From Pseudomonadota bacterium (lineage in GTDB: Bacteria; Bdellovibrionota; FAC87; UBA2466): DNA of 47,042 nt. Below the pieces are notes generated by a model. It did not search any database and had not been told where the DNA came from. It saw only the letters and a program-made list of their open reading frames with translations. The translations under genes and the position numbers were made by a program. The stretch is from the NCBI GenBank assembly GCA_009927165.1, contig RFNO01000097.1:1-47042 (forward strand), given 5' to 3'. Shown piece by piece: positions 16,295 through 25,125 of the stretch (its first letter is position 1; each line of letters opens with the position of its first letter).

Positions 16295-17647
16295 TCAAGG
16301 ATTGCTTTCGCTCCAGCTTTGGCGAATCAAAGTGCGAAGTCGCTTAATTTCTATCAGAAAGTATCGGTTCAATATGTATTGCTTGGCCAGTAACGGAGGC
16401 AGCCACTGCATCAAAATCTGAAGCCCCCAGTATTTGATGAGTTGCTTCATAAAAAGAACAGGTTTACCCGTCCAGATTGGTTTGGGATTTGACCGTCGAA
16501 ACCAAGTATAAAGGTCGAGTCCTTCTATAGTCTGCTCGATCTCGGATACTGCCCAATCTTGTTCATCGCGCTCGAACAGTTCTATCAATTCCTCTTGTCT
16601 CATAAGCCCTCCATTAGATTTCCACCACTGATAGACAGAGGACTTAGCCTTAGTCTCAAAAGGATTATCAAATAGGGCCCCCCTCTTCATTAGTTCCAAA
16701 TAATCCCTTCGAAGACGCTCTGGAATGCGCTCGCCGTTGTCAAATGCCCCAAAAGCATAGGGCCAACGGACCGTTTCTGAATAACCATGCTTCATGAGCA
16801 AATCACAATAGTCCGTAAACAGAGTCTTTAATGGACCAATATTTTCCATGGTGTACGTATTTTGATTTCGGGAAACAACATTTAAATTGAAAGGATCAAA
16901 AGCACTGAAGTGGAAAAATCTTAACGGTTCTCCTCCAACAAGATACTTACCATTCTCGAAGCTAAATTGATGATCATGAAAATTCCAAGTCGCACAGTTG
17001 TAACCAGGGGCTTTCAAAATATAGACGCCTTCAAAAAGAGCCGGTACTAAATCAATCCACTTTTGATCAACATGGTACCCCCGAGACATGTCGGCAATAC
17101 AACCCGTGTAAAGTCGGTCAGCCCACCAATTAAGCATTCTGTAAGCTTCAGCACCGTTCTTCACAGCAATGAAACCCAAATTGAAAACACCTGCGCGCAA
17201 AATATCAACTTCTCTTTTTTCACTTTCGACAGGGTAAGGTCGAGTAGTATGTGGCGTTAATACAAATTGGTTCGTATTCAACAAATCGATAATGCGCGAC
17301 AAATCATTAAACAGAAGCGTATCAGGGTCCAAATAAACTAATTTTTCAGCGCCCTTTTCTAACAGATGTTTTAAATATGTCGGTTTAGCTGCTGTGTTAA
17401 GTTCTAAAATATTGTACTGAAAACAGAAACGGCTCATGTCAGGAATGGAAAGTTCCTCCAGGAGCGTGACATGAAACTTTTCTGCTTTTGGTTCAAAACA
17501 TCCATCGATCCGGTCCACCAGAAGTACATCAATGGTTGCATTCGGATGAAATCGAGTAATTGACTCTGCTAGAGCGCGAGCTCGAGCTAAGTAATTTTTT
17601 GAGACAATAGTACAGAAAACAGTGGTTTGATTAGCGCTAGGCTCCAT
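16295..17647 (-). CDS. Glycosyltransferase with DxD motif (GT8-like fold)
   Basis: The start chosen (ATG with GGAGAG site) gives 450 residues. The N terminus reads as a Rossmann-like GT-A fold (TTVFCTIVSKNYLARARALAES), and residues 105-111 hold a DPD metal site (D107-P-D109 in YLDPDTL). The following loop and a W-rich segment with HVDQKWIDL and FHFSAF complete a pattern seen in proteins annotated as glycosyltransferases of polysaccharide clusters. Donor and acceptor are unknown. The C-terminal ~120 residues are an extra helical part. It is divergent from the alcohol dehydrogenase gene. Confidence 0.75.
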   Translation of the reverse strand: MEPSANQTTVFCTIVSKNYLARARALAESITRFHPNATIDVLLVDRIDGCFEPKAEKFHVTLLEELSIPDMSRFCFQYNILELNTAAKPTYLKHLLEKGAEKLVYLDPDTLLFNDLSRIIDLLNTNQFVLTPHTTRPYPVESEKREVDILRAGVFNLGFIAVKNGAEAYRMLNWWADRLYTGCIADMSRGYHVDQKWIDLVPALFEGVYILKAPGYNCATWNFHDHQFSFENGKYLVGGEPLRFFHFSAFDPFNLNVVSRNQNTYTMENIGPLKTLFTDYCDLLMKHGYSETVRWPYAFGAFDNGERIPERLRRDYLELMKRGALFDNPFETKAKSSVYQWWKSNGGLMRQEELIELFERDEQDWAVSEIEQTIEGLDLYTWFRRSNPKPIWTGKPVLFMKQLIKYWGLQILMQWLPPLLAKQYILNRYFLIEIKRLRTLIRQSWSESNP

Positions 17648-17784
17648 CAACAGCTCTCCAGTAGTTAAATGAAGGCCCATTATAACGCCGAACTCTGCTT
17701 TGGAGAAGAGTGCACTGGGTCGGTCTTCGTTCGACAGATCCGGCTACCTTTGGTAACCTTTTTCTTTTTTCAAAAGGAAGAAAA

Positions 17785-18831
17785 ATGATCCTCACCAAAT
17801 CTTATGCCACTCTGGGCCCAAAAGGTAATCTTGGACCGTTCCAATTTGAACGGCGGTCTCCGAGAGAAAATGATGTAGTGATAGATATTCTTTATTGTGG
17901 GGTTTGCCATTCAGATATTCATCAAGCCCGAGACGAGTGGGGCGGTTCAATTTATCCCATGGTACCGGGACATGAAATCGTTGGAACCGTTTCTGGTATT
18001 GGAAAAGGGGTGAGCTATTTTAATGTTGGGGATACAGTTGGAGTTGGCTGTCTGGTCGATTCCTGCCGGGAATGTCCCTCCTGTCATGAAGGTTTGGAAC
18101 AGTACTGTGAAGGCGGAATGGTGCCTACCTATAATAGTATGGAGCGAGATGGCAGCACTCCCACTTTTGGAGGCTATTCCAACAAAATTGTTGTTCGAGA
18201 AGAATTCGTTCTGAAAATTGACCCTAAATTGAATCTGGCAGCTACTGCACCTCTTCTTTGTGCTGGAATTACAACCTACTCACCTCTTCGACACTGGGAT
18301 ATTCAAAAGGGTAAAAAAGTTGGCATAGTGGGTTTGGGAGGATTGGGCCACATGGGAGTTAAGTTTTCTCAAGCTCTTGGAGCAGAAACCGTTGTTTTTA
18401 CGACTTCGGAATCAAAGAAGTCGGATGCGCTCAGATTGGGCGCAAATCAAGTAGTGCTGTCCAAACATGAAGCGGAAATGCAAACGCATCAAAACTCTTT
18501 TGACTTCATTCTTGATACAATTTCTGCACCCCACGATGTGAATCCTTACTTACAGCTCCTCAAAAGAGATGGCTCCATGGTGTTGGTAGGTGTTCCCACC
18601 AAACCTATGGAAGTGTCAGCTCTGAACCTGATTTTTAGTCGAAAAAGTCTCTCTGGGTCATTAATTGGTGGGATTAAAGAAACTCAAGAAATGCTAGATT
18701 TCTGTGCGCGACATCAAATTGTTTCCGATGTTGAGGTCATTCCCATTCAAAAGATCAACGAAGCTTACGAACGAGTGATTCGTTCAGATGTGAAATATCG
18801 ATTCGTGATCGACATGAAGTCCCTTTCCTAA
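17785..18831 (+). CDS. Zinc-dependent NAD(P)H alcohol dehydrogenase
   Basis: This medium-chain zinc dehydrogenase belongs to the cinnamyl-alcohol/YahK-like group. Counting from the ATG preceded by AAAGGAAG, C41 (YCGVCHSD) and H63/E64 (GHE) form the catalytic zinc site. A cysteine cluster (CRECPSC...YC) holds the structural zinc, and GLGGLGHMGVK binds the nucleotide. The TSES segment after the second Rossmann strand is typical of NADP(H)-using members. It interconverts aldehydes and alcohols, but the physiological substrate is not evident. It precedes a CBS-domain protein by about 50 bp. Confidence 0.93.
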   Translation: MILTKSYATLGPKGNLGPFQFERRSPRENDVVIDILYCGVCHSDIHQARDEWGGSIYPMVPGHEIVGTVSGIGKGVSYFNVGDTVGVGCLVDSCRECPSCHEGLEQYCEGGMVPTYNSMERDGSTPTFGGYSNKIVVREEFVLKIDPKLNLAATAPLLCAGITTYSPLRHWDIQKGKKVGIVGLGGLGHMGVKFSQALGAETVVFTTSESKKSDALRLGANQVVLSKHEAEMQTHQNSFDFILDTISAPHDVNPYLQLLKRDGSMVLVGVPTKPMEVSALNLIFSRKSLSGSLIGGIKETQEMLDFCARHQIVSDVEVIPIQKINEAYERVIRSDVKYRFVIDMKSLS

Positions 18832-18880
18832 TCCCATTGGGCACGAAGATTGCTTTCTTTTCGGGTTAAAGGAGGCTTTT

Positions 18881-19339
18881 ATGTCCTTAGAAGATATTCT
18901 GCCATTAAAATTGCACCAAACCCCTTTGGTAACCTGTGCTTCCAGTCATTCCATTCATCAAGTTGTTCGGCTCATGAGTAAACACAACGTAGGCTCTGTA
19001 GTCATTTTGGAAAATGGCTACCCTATTGGAATTGTCACTGACCGGGATGTGGCCGTAAGAGCTTTGGCCAAGGAACCAGCAGTGAGTTTAGCCGATCCTG
19101 TTCGCGTTATCATGTCCTCTCCAGTAAAAACAGTGAGAAGCCACCAAGGAATACAAGATGCAATTAAAATCATGAAGCAATCAAAAGTGAGAAGATTACC
19201 CGTGATTAATGATGCTGGCTCAGCTGTAGGGATTATCACTTTCGCAGACCTTTACACACTCCTCACCCATGCAATGAATGATTTGAGGTTTATTGTCGCT
19301 CCCAAAGCTGGTTTTGAATTTGGGAAGTTAGTCGCTTAG
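18881..19339 (+). CDS. CBS-domain pair protein
   Basis: The 152-residue protein is made almost wholly of two CBS domains (about residues 15-65 and 78-132), each with the 'GIVTDRD' or 'GIITFADL' end strand (IVTDRDVAVRAL and IITFADLYTLL). Such pairs bind adenine nucleotides, SAM or other ligands and act as energy or stress sensors. No catalytic domain is attached. A perfect-looking AAAGGAGG ribosome site lies 7 bases before the ATG. Its stop codon overlaps the slyD stop by 3 bp. Confidence 0.93.
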   Translation: MSLEDILPLKLHQTPLVTCASSHSIHQVVRLMSKHNVGSVVILENGYPIGIVTDRDVAVRALAKEPAVSLADPVRVIMSSPVKTVRSHQGIQDAIKIMKQSKVRRLPVINDAGSAVGIITFADLYTLLTHAMNDLRFIVAPKAGFEFGKLVA

Positions 19340-19818
19340 TGATCGTGCCCGTCTTTGCCATGGGCGTGACCGTGTTGCATTTCTTCTTTAGTGGCTGGGC
19401 GAACTTCTAACACTTCGATGTCAAAATGCAGAGTTTCTCCAGCAAGTGGGTGATTACCGTCTACTTTAACTTCATTACCTACGACTTCGATAATGGTGAA
19501 AGCATTTCGGTGACCTCCCCCTAAATCCGCTTGAAACTGCATACCTGGCTCACAGGGAAAATCTTTTGGGAAAACTTCTTTTTTCAGGGTCAACTTAAGC
19601 TGCTCATTCACTTCTCCATAACCTTCGTCAGGAGTAATTGTGAGCTTCTTTTTATCGCCTACTTTTAACCCATCAAGTCCTTGTTCCATTCCTGGGATGA
19701 CTTGATGATGGCCATGCAAGTAAGAAAACGGTTCTGCAACATCTGCTTCGTCCAGCACTTCGCCAGTTCCGTTCGTCAAACGATACTTTATCGAGACGAC
19801 CATATCTTTCTTTATCAT
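19336..19818 (-). CDS. slyD: FKBP-type peptidyl-prolyl isomerase SlyD-like
   Basis: The N-terminal FKBP half is followed by the inserted-flap region (KLTITPDEGYGEVNEQLKLT, and the LGGGHRNAFTI strand), as in SlyD. The tail is His-rich (HGHAHGKDGHDH), which is typical of SlyD metal binding. It speeds proline cis-trans isomerisation, chaperones folding and can bind nickel. A GGGGAG ribosome site precedes the ATG. The long His tail and the insert argue against plain FklB or FkpA, and the absence of a signal peptide supports a cytoplasmic protein. Confidence 0.9.
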   Translation of the reverse strand: MIKKDMVVSIKYRLTNGTGEVLDEADVAEPFSYLHGHHQVIPGMEQGLDGLKVGDKKKLTITPDEGYGEVNEQLKLTLKKEVFPKDFPCEPGMQFQADLGGGHRNAFTIIEVVGNEVKVDGNHPLAGETLHFDIEVLEVRPATKEEMQHGHAHGKDGHDH

Positions 19819-19918
19819 AATTCTCCCCAGGAATAATTGACTTATCCCATTGTCATATTGAGATGCAATAAAGTAAACAAAAACAATTATGTCATCTGCT
19901 TGAGGAGAACCCTATCCC

Positions 19919-20356
19919 ATGAAGTTAGAAATTATCAAAATCGGGAAATCGAAATTCCCTGGTATTTCTGAAGTTGCTCACGAGTACGTAAAAAGGCTGA
20001 AACCCATGGTTTCCGTCGATGCACAGATTTGGAAGGAAAACAGTGCTGAGCAAAAAGTGAAAAGTCTTTTTAGTTCGGACGCAAAAGTAGTGATTTTAGA
20101 TGAACTGGGAGCACAGTGGTCTTCCAAGCAGCTTTCCAAAAAGCTTAAGACCTGGTCTGATCATCCAGGAATTAAACGAGTTTCCTTTGTCATTGGGGGA
20201 CCTTATGGGCACTCTGAGGAAACCAAGCGCCAAGCAGACGAGCTTTGGAGCCTTTCGTCCTGCACTTTTCCCAGCGAGCTTGCTTGGCTATTAGTCTGCG
20301 AACAAATTTATCGTGGATTTACGATTCTGAAGGGCATGTCCTACCACCACGACTAA
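19919..20356 (+). CDS. rlmH: 23S rRNA (pseudouridine1915-N3)-methyltransferase RlmH
   Basis: This SPOUT methyltransferase has the RlmH layout. LDELGAQWSSKQLSKKL lies in the knot region, FVIGGPYGHSEE forms the SAM-binding glycine loop, and the C-terminal QIYRGFTILKGMSYHHD contains the conserved terminal Tyr-His signature. At 145 residues it is about ten shorter than the usual 155, mainly from the middle. RlmH methylates the pseudouridine in helix 69 of 23S rRNA on assembled 70S ribosomes. Confidence 0.95.
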   Translation: MKLEIIKIGKSKFPGISEVAHEYVKRLKPMVSVDAQIWKENSAEQKVKSLFSSDAKVVILDELGAQWSSKQLSKKLKTWSDHPGIKRVSFVIGGPYGHSEETKRQADELWSLSSCTFPSELAWLLVCEQIYRGFTILKGMSYHHD

Positions 20357-20538
20357 AAAAAGTTGTATAAACTTTAGTCAAATTAGGCATCGTTTTTGGC
20401 TGTGCTTCAAATTTCACATTTCTTTCATTTATTTCAGAAAATGATTTGTCATTCTGCTTCCTGTCTTCGACACAACCGCTGAACGTTCCCTCCCGTGTTC
20501 GCCAGACAAATATACTGAAAAAAACTAGGAGGAAACTT

Positions 20539-21057
20539 ATGAAACGGTTCGTCGCTTTAGTTATGGCACTTTCTTTAACGGTCGGTTGCGGTAAAACGCC
20601 CAGTGGTGGTGGTGGAACCCCAAACGCTAACCAATTAGCTGCAATCCTATCGATTGTCGCAGTGACTTATCCACTTTTGGTAAATCAGTCTCAGGGAGTT
20701 GACCCCACTCAGATTGCCAATACCTTCATGGCACTGGCAGCAAGTGGAGCGTTGGGACCCGAAGCTCAAGCAATCCTGAGCGATCCTAAGAATCAGCAGT
20801 TGATTGCGACTCTGATGGTTGCTTTACAAGGCGGCCCCCAAGCTCAAGCTGCTTTGTCACAATTCATCAGCTTCGGAACTCCGGCTGAAACAGCACAGTC
20901 TTTGAGCAACATCCTTGCTGTTCTGCAAGTGGCTGCTCCAGCAATGGGTGTATCAATGGATCCTGCAACACAGGCTCAAATCAATCTGATGGTTGCTATG
21001 TTGCCAGTAGTTATCTCCTTAGTTAACTCTGCACAACCAGCACCTAAGAGAGCTTAA
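20539..21057 (+). CDS. Small alanine/glutamine-rich lipoprotein
   Basis: The true start is the ATG following AGGAGG. It gives a lipoprotein signal ending in LTVGC, with the modified Cys at residue 17. The mature ~155 residues begin with a short Gly linker and are rich in Ala, Gln, Leu and Val in helical blocks (for example LAAILSIVAVTYPLLV and PEAQAILSDPKNQQLIATLMVAL). No enzymatic motif was found and the family is unrecognised. The gene ends in a strong terminator and is probably expressed alone. Confidence 0.8.
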   Translation: MKRFVALVMALSLTVGCGKTPSGGGGTPNANQLAAILSIVAVTYPLLVNQSQGVDPTQIANTFMALAASGALGPEAQAILSDPKNQQLIATLMVALQGGPQAQAALSQFISFGTPAETAQSLSNILAVLQVAAPAMGVSMDPATQAQINLMVAMLPVVISLVNSAQPAPKRA

Positions 21058-21085
21058 CTTCCTAGAAGTTAAAAGCCTCAAGGCT

Positions 21086-21120
21086 CCGCTCCTTCCCTCG
21101 GGAAGGAGCGGTTTTTTTTT
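21086..21120 (+). terminator. Strong Rho-independent terminator
   Basis: A 12-bp perfect stem (arms 21086-21097 and 21100-21111, CCGCTCCTTCCC against GGGAAGGAGCGG) is followed at once by nine T's. It lies about 30 bp after the small lipoprotein gene. The T-tract runs into the last codon of the convergent gene. Confidence 0.9.
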
Positions 21121-21730
21121 AAGACGGATCAGACAGCAAGTGTTCTAAAAGACGATTTCTGGCAATTTCGAATTTATCCTCGGTGATCTTGGCACTCAAT
21201 GGCTTAAACAAAAAGCTCAAAGCAAACCAAGGGCGCTCAACAACAACTTTGTTTTTCAGTTTTACTTGATGATTATTTTTATTTGAAATGACCCGGGTCT
21301 CAAAAGAGACATATCGAAGATAAGAAGCGGTTCCAGAAGCCTGAATGGCAGTTGACTCTGTTCGATAACGAAGTTCTTTTTCTCGGTCTGTGAGAAGCTC
21401 TATATTTTGGCGAATGGCTATGTCACTGCCCTCTTCACTCAACTTGTCGGTTAAATCATATTTCACTCCCTGAAAGGAATCTTGCTCAATTGAAATGGGA
21501 CCTGAATGAATTTCATATTTGTCTTTTTTCAGGAACTCTTTTTGGATCCTGTCAAATGCCCAGGAGATTCCCTTCCCGTTGCTATCATGAATGTAGCAAG
21601 TAGTTTGTATAGTCGCTGAAAAAATTCCCTCTTCAAGTTGGGGCTCGTGCATCCAAGTGGCGTCGTCGCAAGACCACGGTTGAGCTGCCTCAACCGTGGA
21701 AAGCAGGAAAATTAAGAAGCTAAAAATCAT
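21119..21730 (-). CDS. Exported protein of unknown function, possibly SRPBCC-like
   Basis: The 203-residue protein has a short hydrophobic signal region cleaved near VEA. It is a beta-rich chain with one disulphide-like cysteine pair in the first third (SCDD and TTCYIHD). Alternating strand and charged segments and a helix near the C terminus (FEIARNRLLEHL) are reminiscent of the START/SRPBCC lipid-binding fold, but this is a shape impression only. Its stop codon lies inside the terminator T-tract of the opposite gene. Confidence 0.55.
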   Translation of the reverse strand: MIFSFLIFLLSTVEAAQPWSCDDATWMHEPQLEEGIFSATIQTTCYIHDSNGKGISWAFDRIQKEFLKKDKYEIHSGPISIEQDSFQGVKYDLTDKLSEEGSDIAIRQNIELLTDREKELRYRTESTAIQASGTASYLRYVSFETRVISNKNNHQVKLKNKVVVERPWFALSFLFKPLSAKITEDKFEIARNRLLEHLLSDPS

Positions 21731-21768
21731 GCCTCATACTATCACTAGTTTTTTAACAAAAGCACCTC

Positions 21769-22116
21769 CTAAAGCTTTACTTTCCTATTAGGCTTCAGGA
21801 CTTTCTTAAACTTGATTTTCGTAGCTACACTTCGCTTAGCTTTTTTTGCCACCAAAACTGGAGTAACTGCTTTGTGTGGTTCTGGTCCCATCACTTCCGC
21901 ATTCGTTTTTTCAGGCGAAAAAGCCTTTGCATATTCTAATGCAGAGATGTTTTTCAAAAACTCTTCATCAGAAATCGACTCAACTGTTTTCAAAGCGACC
22001 GGTGAAGGATACCCGGGCACTGGCTGAATTTGAACCTTCTCTTGGTGAAGACCTTTTTTCAAGGCAAGGACAAGTAAACTAACAAACGCAAATATAAAAA
22101 TGAGTCGAGGCAACAT
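21769..22116 (-). CDS. Small single-span basic membrane protein
   Basis: The 115-residue protein has an N-terminal hydrophobic span (residues 4-20) followed by a Pro/Val-rich stretch and a strongly basic C terminus (about ten lysines and arginines in the last 25 residues). A clear AAAGGAAA ribosome site supports it as real. There is no domain recognition. The basic tail would lie outside the inner membrane if the N terminus is in the cytoplasm, where it could bind acidic polymers such as peptidoglycan or nucleic acid; that is a guess from charge. Confidence 0.6.
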   Translation of the reverse strand: MLPRLIFIFAFVSLLVLALKKGLHQEKVQIQPVPGYPSPVALKTVESISDEEFLKNISALEYAKAFSPEKTNAEVMGPEPHKAVTPVLVAKKAKRSVATKIKFKKVLKPNRKVKL

Positions 22117-22287
22117 AATATTTTCCTTTGCTCTCTACTCTCTTCTCTTCGACCTTAGGAGATTGCAACTAGGCTGCCACATCACCTTCACGGCAGAATA
22201 ACTACTTAGAAGAATTTCAAGCTGGGAATTGTCACTAGAAGCGCAAATTGTTGACCCTCGGAGTCTGCTTGAGGTAACTCAGTCTCG

Positions 22288-22680
22288 ATGAAATTAGAAC
22301 TCGTCGTGAATTTGTCTTTAAAAGCGTCTCACAGCCTCGAGGAAAGGGAGACCCCCCACGAGCACCTTTGGGACATTCAAGTGGGCCTTCAGGGGACTTT
22401 AAATAAGGGGCGTGTGCTCAGCTTAACCCAAGCGCAAGAGCGATTTGCTGTCCTGCTGACCCCCCTACAGAACACTTTACTTAATAATAACAAGTATTTA
22501 GATTCGTCCACCCGGCAAAATCCGACTTGTGAAAATTTAGCCATTTTTTTGGTGGAGCGTCTTCAGAACGCGCTTTCTCAGATGCCCGAGAGCAAGAATG
22601 TTACGCTCAGCTTTGTCGAAGTGGGCCTGTGGGAAAAAGAGGGGAAATTAGGATCAGCTCGAGTTTCTTTTAAGAGCTGA
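22288..22680 (+). CDS. Divergent 6-carboxytetrahydropterin synthase (QueD)-like protein
   Basis: The 130-residue protein keeps the T-fold order of QueD/6-pyruvoyl-tetrahydropterin synthase: an N-terminal strand with KASH, a PHEHLWDIQVGLQG strand giving a His-x-His pair as in the Zn-binding 'HGHxY' site, and PTCENLAIFLVERL corresponding to 'PTxENLA'. The usual catalytic Cys and the Asp-His pair near 'LDH..LN' are not clear. It may have lost the standard reaction or do a different one. Its last 103 bp lie opposite the end of the GT4 gene. No other queuosine gene is nearby. Confidence 0.6.
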   Translation: MKLELVVNLSLKASHSLEERETPHEHLWDIQVGLQGTLNKGRVLSLTQAQERFAVLLTPLQNTLLNNNKYLDSSTRQNPTCENLAIFLVERLQNALSQMPESKNVTLSFVEVGLWEKEGKLGSARVSFKS

Positions 22681-23783
22681 TCAGCGAGTTGGTGAGTATA
22701 AGTTTCCCAACCTATTTGTTTCGATTTTGCGATCGCGCTTTTCCTCATGGATTTGAGAAGATCTGGCTGTCTGACAAAAGCCGACAACGTTTTTACAAGA
22801 TCGTCACTATTTCCGGCTCTGACCTGGATACCCTCCCCTTCGGAAACTAGCTCAGCAGCTCCGCAGTTCGGAGTAAAAATCGGGACCAAACCGGATGCCA
22901 TCGCCTGTATGAGAGTCTGACCAAATCCGTCCTCTAAAGTAGGAAACACAAACACATCCATTGTTCTCAGAAAACCGGCTAGTTGATGCTGGGGCATGGA
23001 GGGATAAAAAGTGCATTTTTTTACTCCATCCACCAAATGCTGCACTTTAGGATCGAGACTACCCACCAGATGAAATTCGATATTTTGAGATTCGAGCTGC
23101 TGGATTGCTTGCAACAAATAAGGAATGCCTTTTCGTACGTCCATCGAACCAAAATAAACAACACGCAGGGGTGCTTTCCACTCTCGATGCTCCAGTGGAA
23201 AAAACAATGACGTATCAACTCCCAGTCTTACCACTTTGATTTTTTCCGAAGGTACTCCGCGGGACAGAAAAGTGTTTTTAGCAAAATTGGAAAGCACAAT
23301 GATTTCATCAGCAAGTTCGTATTCTTTAATTTCCCGAGACTCAGCCAGCTCATCTCTTTGAAAGGAAATACCAATCTTTTTGTATTCTGTTTCGAGAATA
23401 TCCATCTGAAAACTGATGTGTGTTGAATCTCGAATTAAAATATTTTTTTTTGCTACTTTTTGCTCAAGTGCTTCTTTGGAAAACGATGACCATCCTACAA
23501 AAATATCCCAAGGTTCTTCTTTTAATTTGTTGGCTAGAATTCTGCCAAAAGTGACCATTTTGAAGTCGGATCCGAATCTCTCCTGTCCTAAACTCCTAGA
23601 AACTCGAAAAACCAACTCCGGCCAAGGAGAGGACTTCACAACACCAGCGGGGAGTGAGGAAAAGCGAAACTTCGGGAGTGTAGAAAAAAGAGTGGGTTGA
23701 TGCCCTAATTGCAGCAAAGCATCTGCCATTCGGTCAGCATGAAAACGGCCTCCCACTCCGATAGCAATTTTAAGCGGATTCAT
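22578..23783 (-). CDS. GT4 family glycosyltransferase
   Basis: This two-Rossmann glycosyltransferase of the GT-B fold has an N-terminal half with KIAIGVGGRFHADRMADAL and a C-terminal half with VVYFGSMDVRKGIPYLLQAI (the 'G....KG...L' nucleotide-sugar loop), HQLAGFLRTMDVFVFPTLEDGFGQTLIQAMASG and a 'NCGAAELV' end motif. The EX7E pair is a variant, with Gln in the second place. The start at 23783 is preferred over an upstream TTG because it lies 4 bp after the carboxypeptidase stop. The last ~34 residues overlap the QueD-like gene on the other strand. Confidence 0.88.
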   Translation of the reverse strand: MNPLKIAIGVGGRFHADRMADALLQLGHQPTLFSTLPKFRFSSLPAGVVKSSPWPELVFRVSRSLGQERFGSDFKMVTFGRILANKLKEEPWDIFVGWSSFSKEALEQKVAKKNILIRDSTHISFQMDILETEYKKIGISFQRDELAESREIKEYELADEIIVLSNFAKNTFLSRGVPSEKIKVVRLGVDTSLFFPLEHREWKAPLRVVYFGSMDVRKGIPYLLQAIQQLESQNIEFHLVGSLDPKVQHLVDGVKKCTFYPSMPQHQLAGFLRTMDVFVFPTLEDGFGQTLIQAMASGLVPIFTPNCGAAELVSEGEGIQVRAGNSDDLVKTLSAFVRQPDLLKSMRKSAIAKSKQIGWETYTHQLADQLLKETRADPNFPSFSHRPTSTKLSVTFLLSGI

Positions 23784-23787
23784 GAAG

Positions 23788-24945
23788 CTATTTAATGCCA
23801 GGAGCAGCCATCTGTTCAAGCAAATACATCCAGCCAGCTCTTTGTCGTTGAACCGTCACATCACGCCACTTCTTATAGCTGGGCTGAAATCCTTGCCAAG
23901 TCCCGTTTACTTCAACCACAAATGCCATAATTTTCTCTTTTCCATACATCCAATCAATGGAACCCCCATCGACATTGTAGAGAAGTTCATAAGATGTTCC
24001 TGATTGATAAGAACCCTGCCCAGAGTCTTTGACCAACTTCTTAGCAAGTTCTCTTCCCGTATCAAGATAGATTTTCGAGTCTGGGGCAGGAATAGTTTCC
24101 GGACTGCAGCCAAAAGGGTAAATCACGATTTCGGAATAGGAATGGTAAGACAAATTAAATTTAGGTTGAATTCGTTTTGCCAAAGCCATCAGTGCTTGAG
24201 TTTCTGGTTCAGAACCCGCACTATGCCCGCGGTACGTGTCCGATGTCTTCAAACCTGATGAACCGTTGCAACTTCCCCAGGCATAGGGGTAGTTTCTATT
24301 AACATCCACTCCGTGGCCACCTTGCGTGTTTTTTCTCCACATGTTTTCTTCGTTCCAAACCCGATGATTACCGTCAGGGTTTAACATCGGGACAACCCAA
24401 ACCTCATAGTTATCTAACCACTCTTTCACTTGAGAGTCTGTTTGATAATGGGAAGTGAGATAATCAATCATGTCGAGGGCTACTTCTGTAGTCATTACTT
24501 CTCGCGCGTGGTGCATAGCATCGATCAACATTGTCTTTTTTGATTTATTGATGGATTGCTTTTGAGTGAGAGCTACAGCCCAAATCTCTCGACCTTCCAC
24601 AGAGCGGCCAATCGACTCTCTTTTCACTAACTGAGGAAAATTCTTCTCGACTTCAATGAGAGTCGCTTCAACTTCCTCAGGGGTTTTATACTCTTCATCC
24701 AGTCTCTCCACTGGTCGCTGACTGATTATAGTGAGATCACGAATTTGGCCGAGCTGATTTTCTTGAACTACAATGCTCGCAGTTTTTCTTTCTAAATTGA
24801 TTCCAGCAACATCCAATCCTCTCGCCCTAAGGGGTGCGAGATCCTGCGGACTGTTCATGGGAACTTCCACATAAAAATATCGAAGGGGTGCCGAATGATT
24901 TCCCAAGAGAACTAAAGTAGACGCTAAAACAAGCCATTTTCTCAT
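23788..24945 (-). CDS. Exported M14 zinc carboxypeptidase
   Basis: A signal peptide is followed by a ~90-residue propeptide-like region and a peptidase M14 catalytic domain. Zinc ligands are H146 and E149 (HHARE) and H268 (LSYHSYSE), with the expected ~119-residue spacing. The catalytic Glu is E345 in FVVEVNGTW, and VNRNYPYAW holds the substrate-binding Asn-Arg pair. It cleaves C-terminal residues from peptides. The length and the motifs fit the carboxypeptidase T/A1 type rather than the LD-carboxypeptidases, so the substrate is more likely protein than peptidoglycan. It is followed at once by the GT4 gene. Confidence 0.95.
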   Translation of the reverse strand: MRKWLVLASTLVLLGNHSAPLRYFYVEVPMNSPQDLAPLRARGLDVAGINLERKTASIVVQENQLGQIRDLTIISQRPVERLDEEYKTPEEVEATLIEVEKNFPQLVKRESIGRSVEGREIWAVALTQKQSINKSKKTMLIDAMHHAREVMTTEVALDMIDYLTSHYQTDSQVKEWLDNYEVWVVPMLNPDGNHRVWNEENMWRKNTQGGHGVDVNRNYPYAWGSCNGSSGLKTSDTYRGHSAGSEPETQALMALAKRIQPKFNLSYHSYSEIVIYPFGCSPETIPAPDSKIYLDTGRELAKKLVKDSGQGSYQSGTSYELLYNVDGGSIDWMYGKEKIMAFVVEVNGTWQGFQPSYKKWRDVTVQRQRAGWMYLLEQMAAPGIK

Positions 24946-25076
24946 ATTGGATTTCCTTTGGTTGAGGGATGGATGCTCGAACGAGATAAGTTAATTCTAA
25001 CTCAATAATGGAATAGGGTCAGAGCACTTTGAGAAGATTTTTGACTTCTGTTAACGCTTGCGTCTTCCAGTGTCAT

Positions 25077-25116
25077 GAAAAGGGGGAGGAGCGCAGCACC
25101 TGTGAGCTGCGCTCCT
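25077..25116 (-). terminator. Terminator-like hairpin after hsp20
   Basis: An 11-bp perfect stem (AGGAGCGCAGC at 25087-25097 with GCTGCGCTCCT at 25106-25116) has an eight-base loop. Read on the minus strand it is followed by CCCCCTTTTC, so the T-run is short. It lies 10 bp past the hsp20 stop codon, which fits an end to that transcript. Confidence 0.7.
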
Positions 25117-25125
25117 GATTGGAAC

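Noticed and set aside
24946-25060. A small RNA gene in the gap between the carboxypeptidase and hsp20 genes
   Set aside because: The only clear structure is the hsp20 terminator; no promoter or second hairpin is evident.
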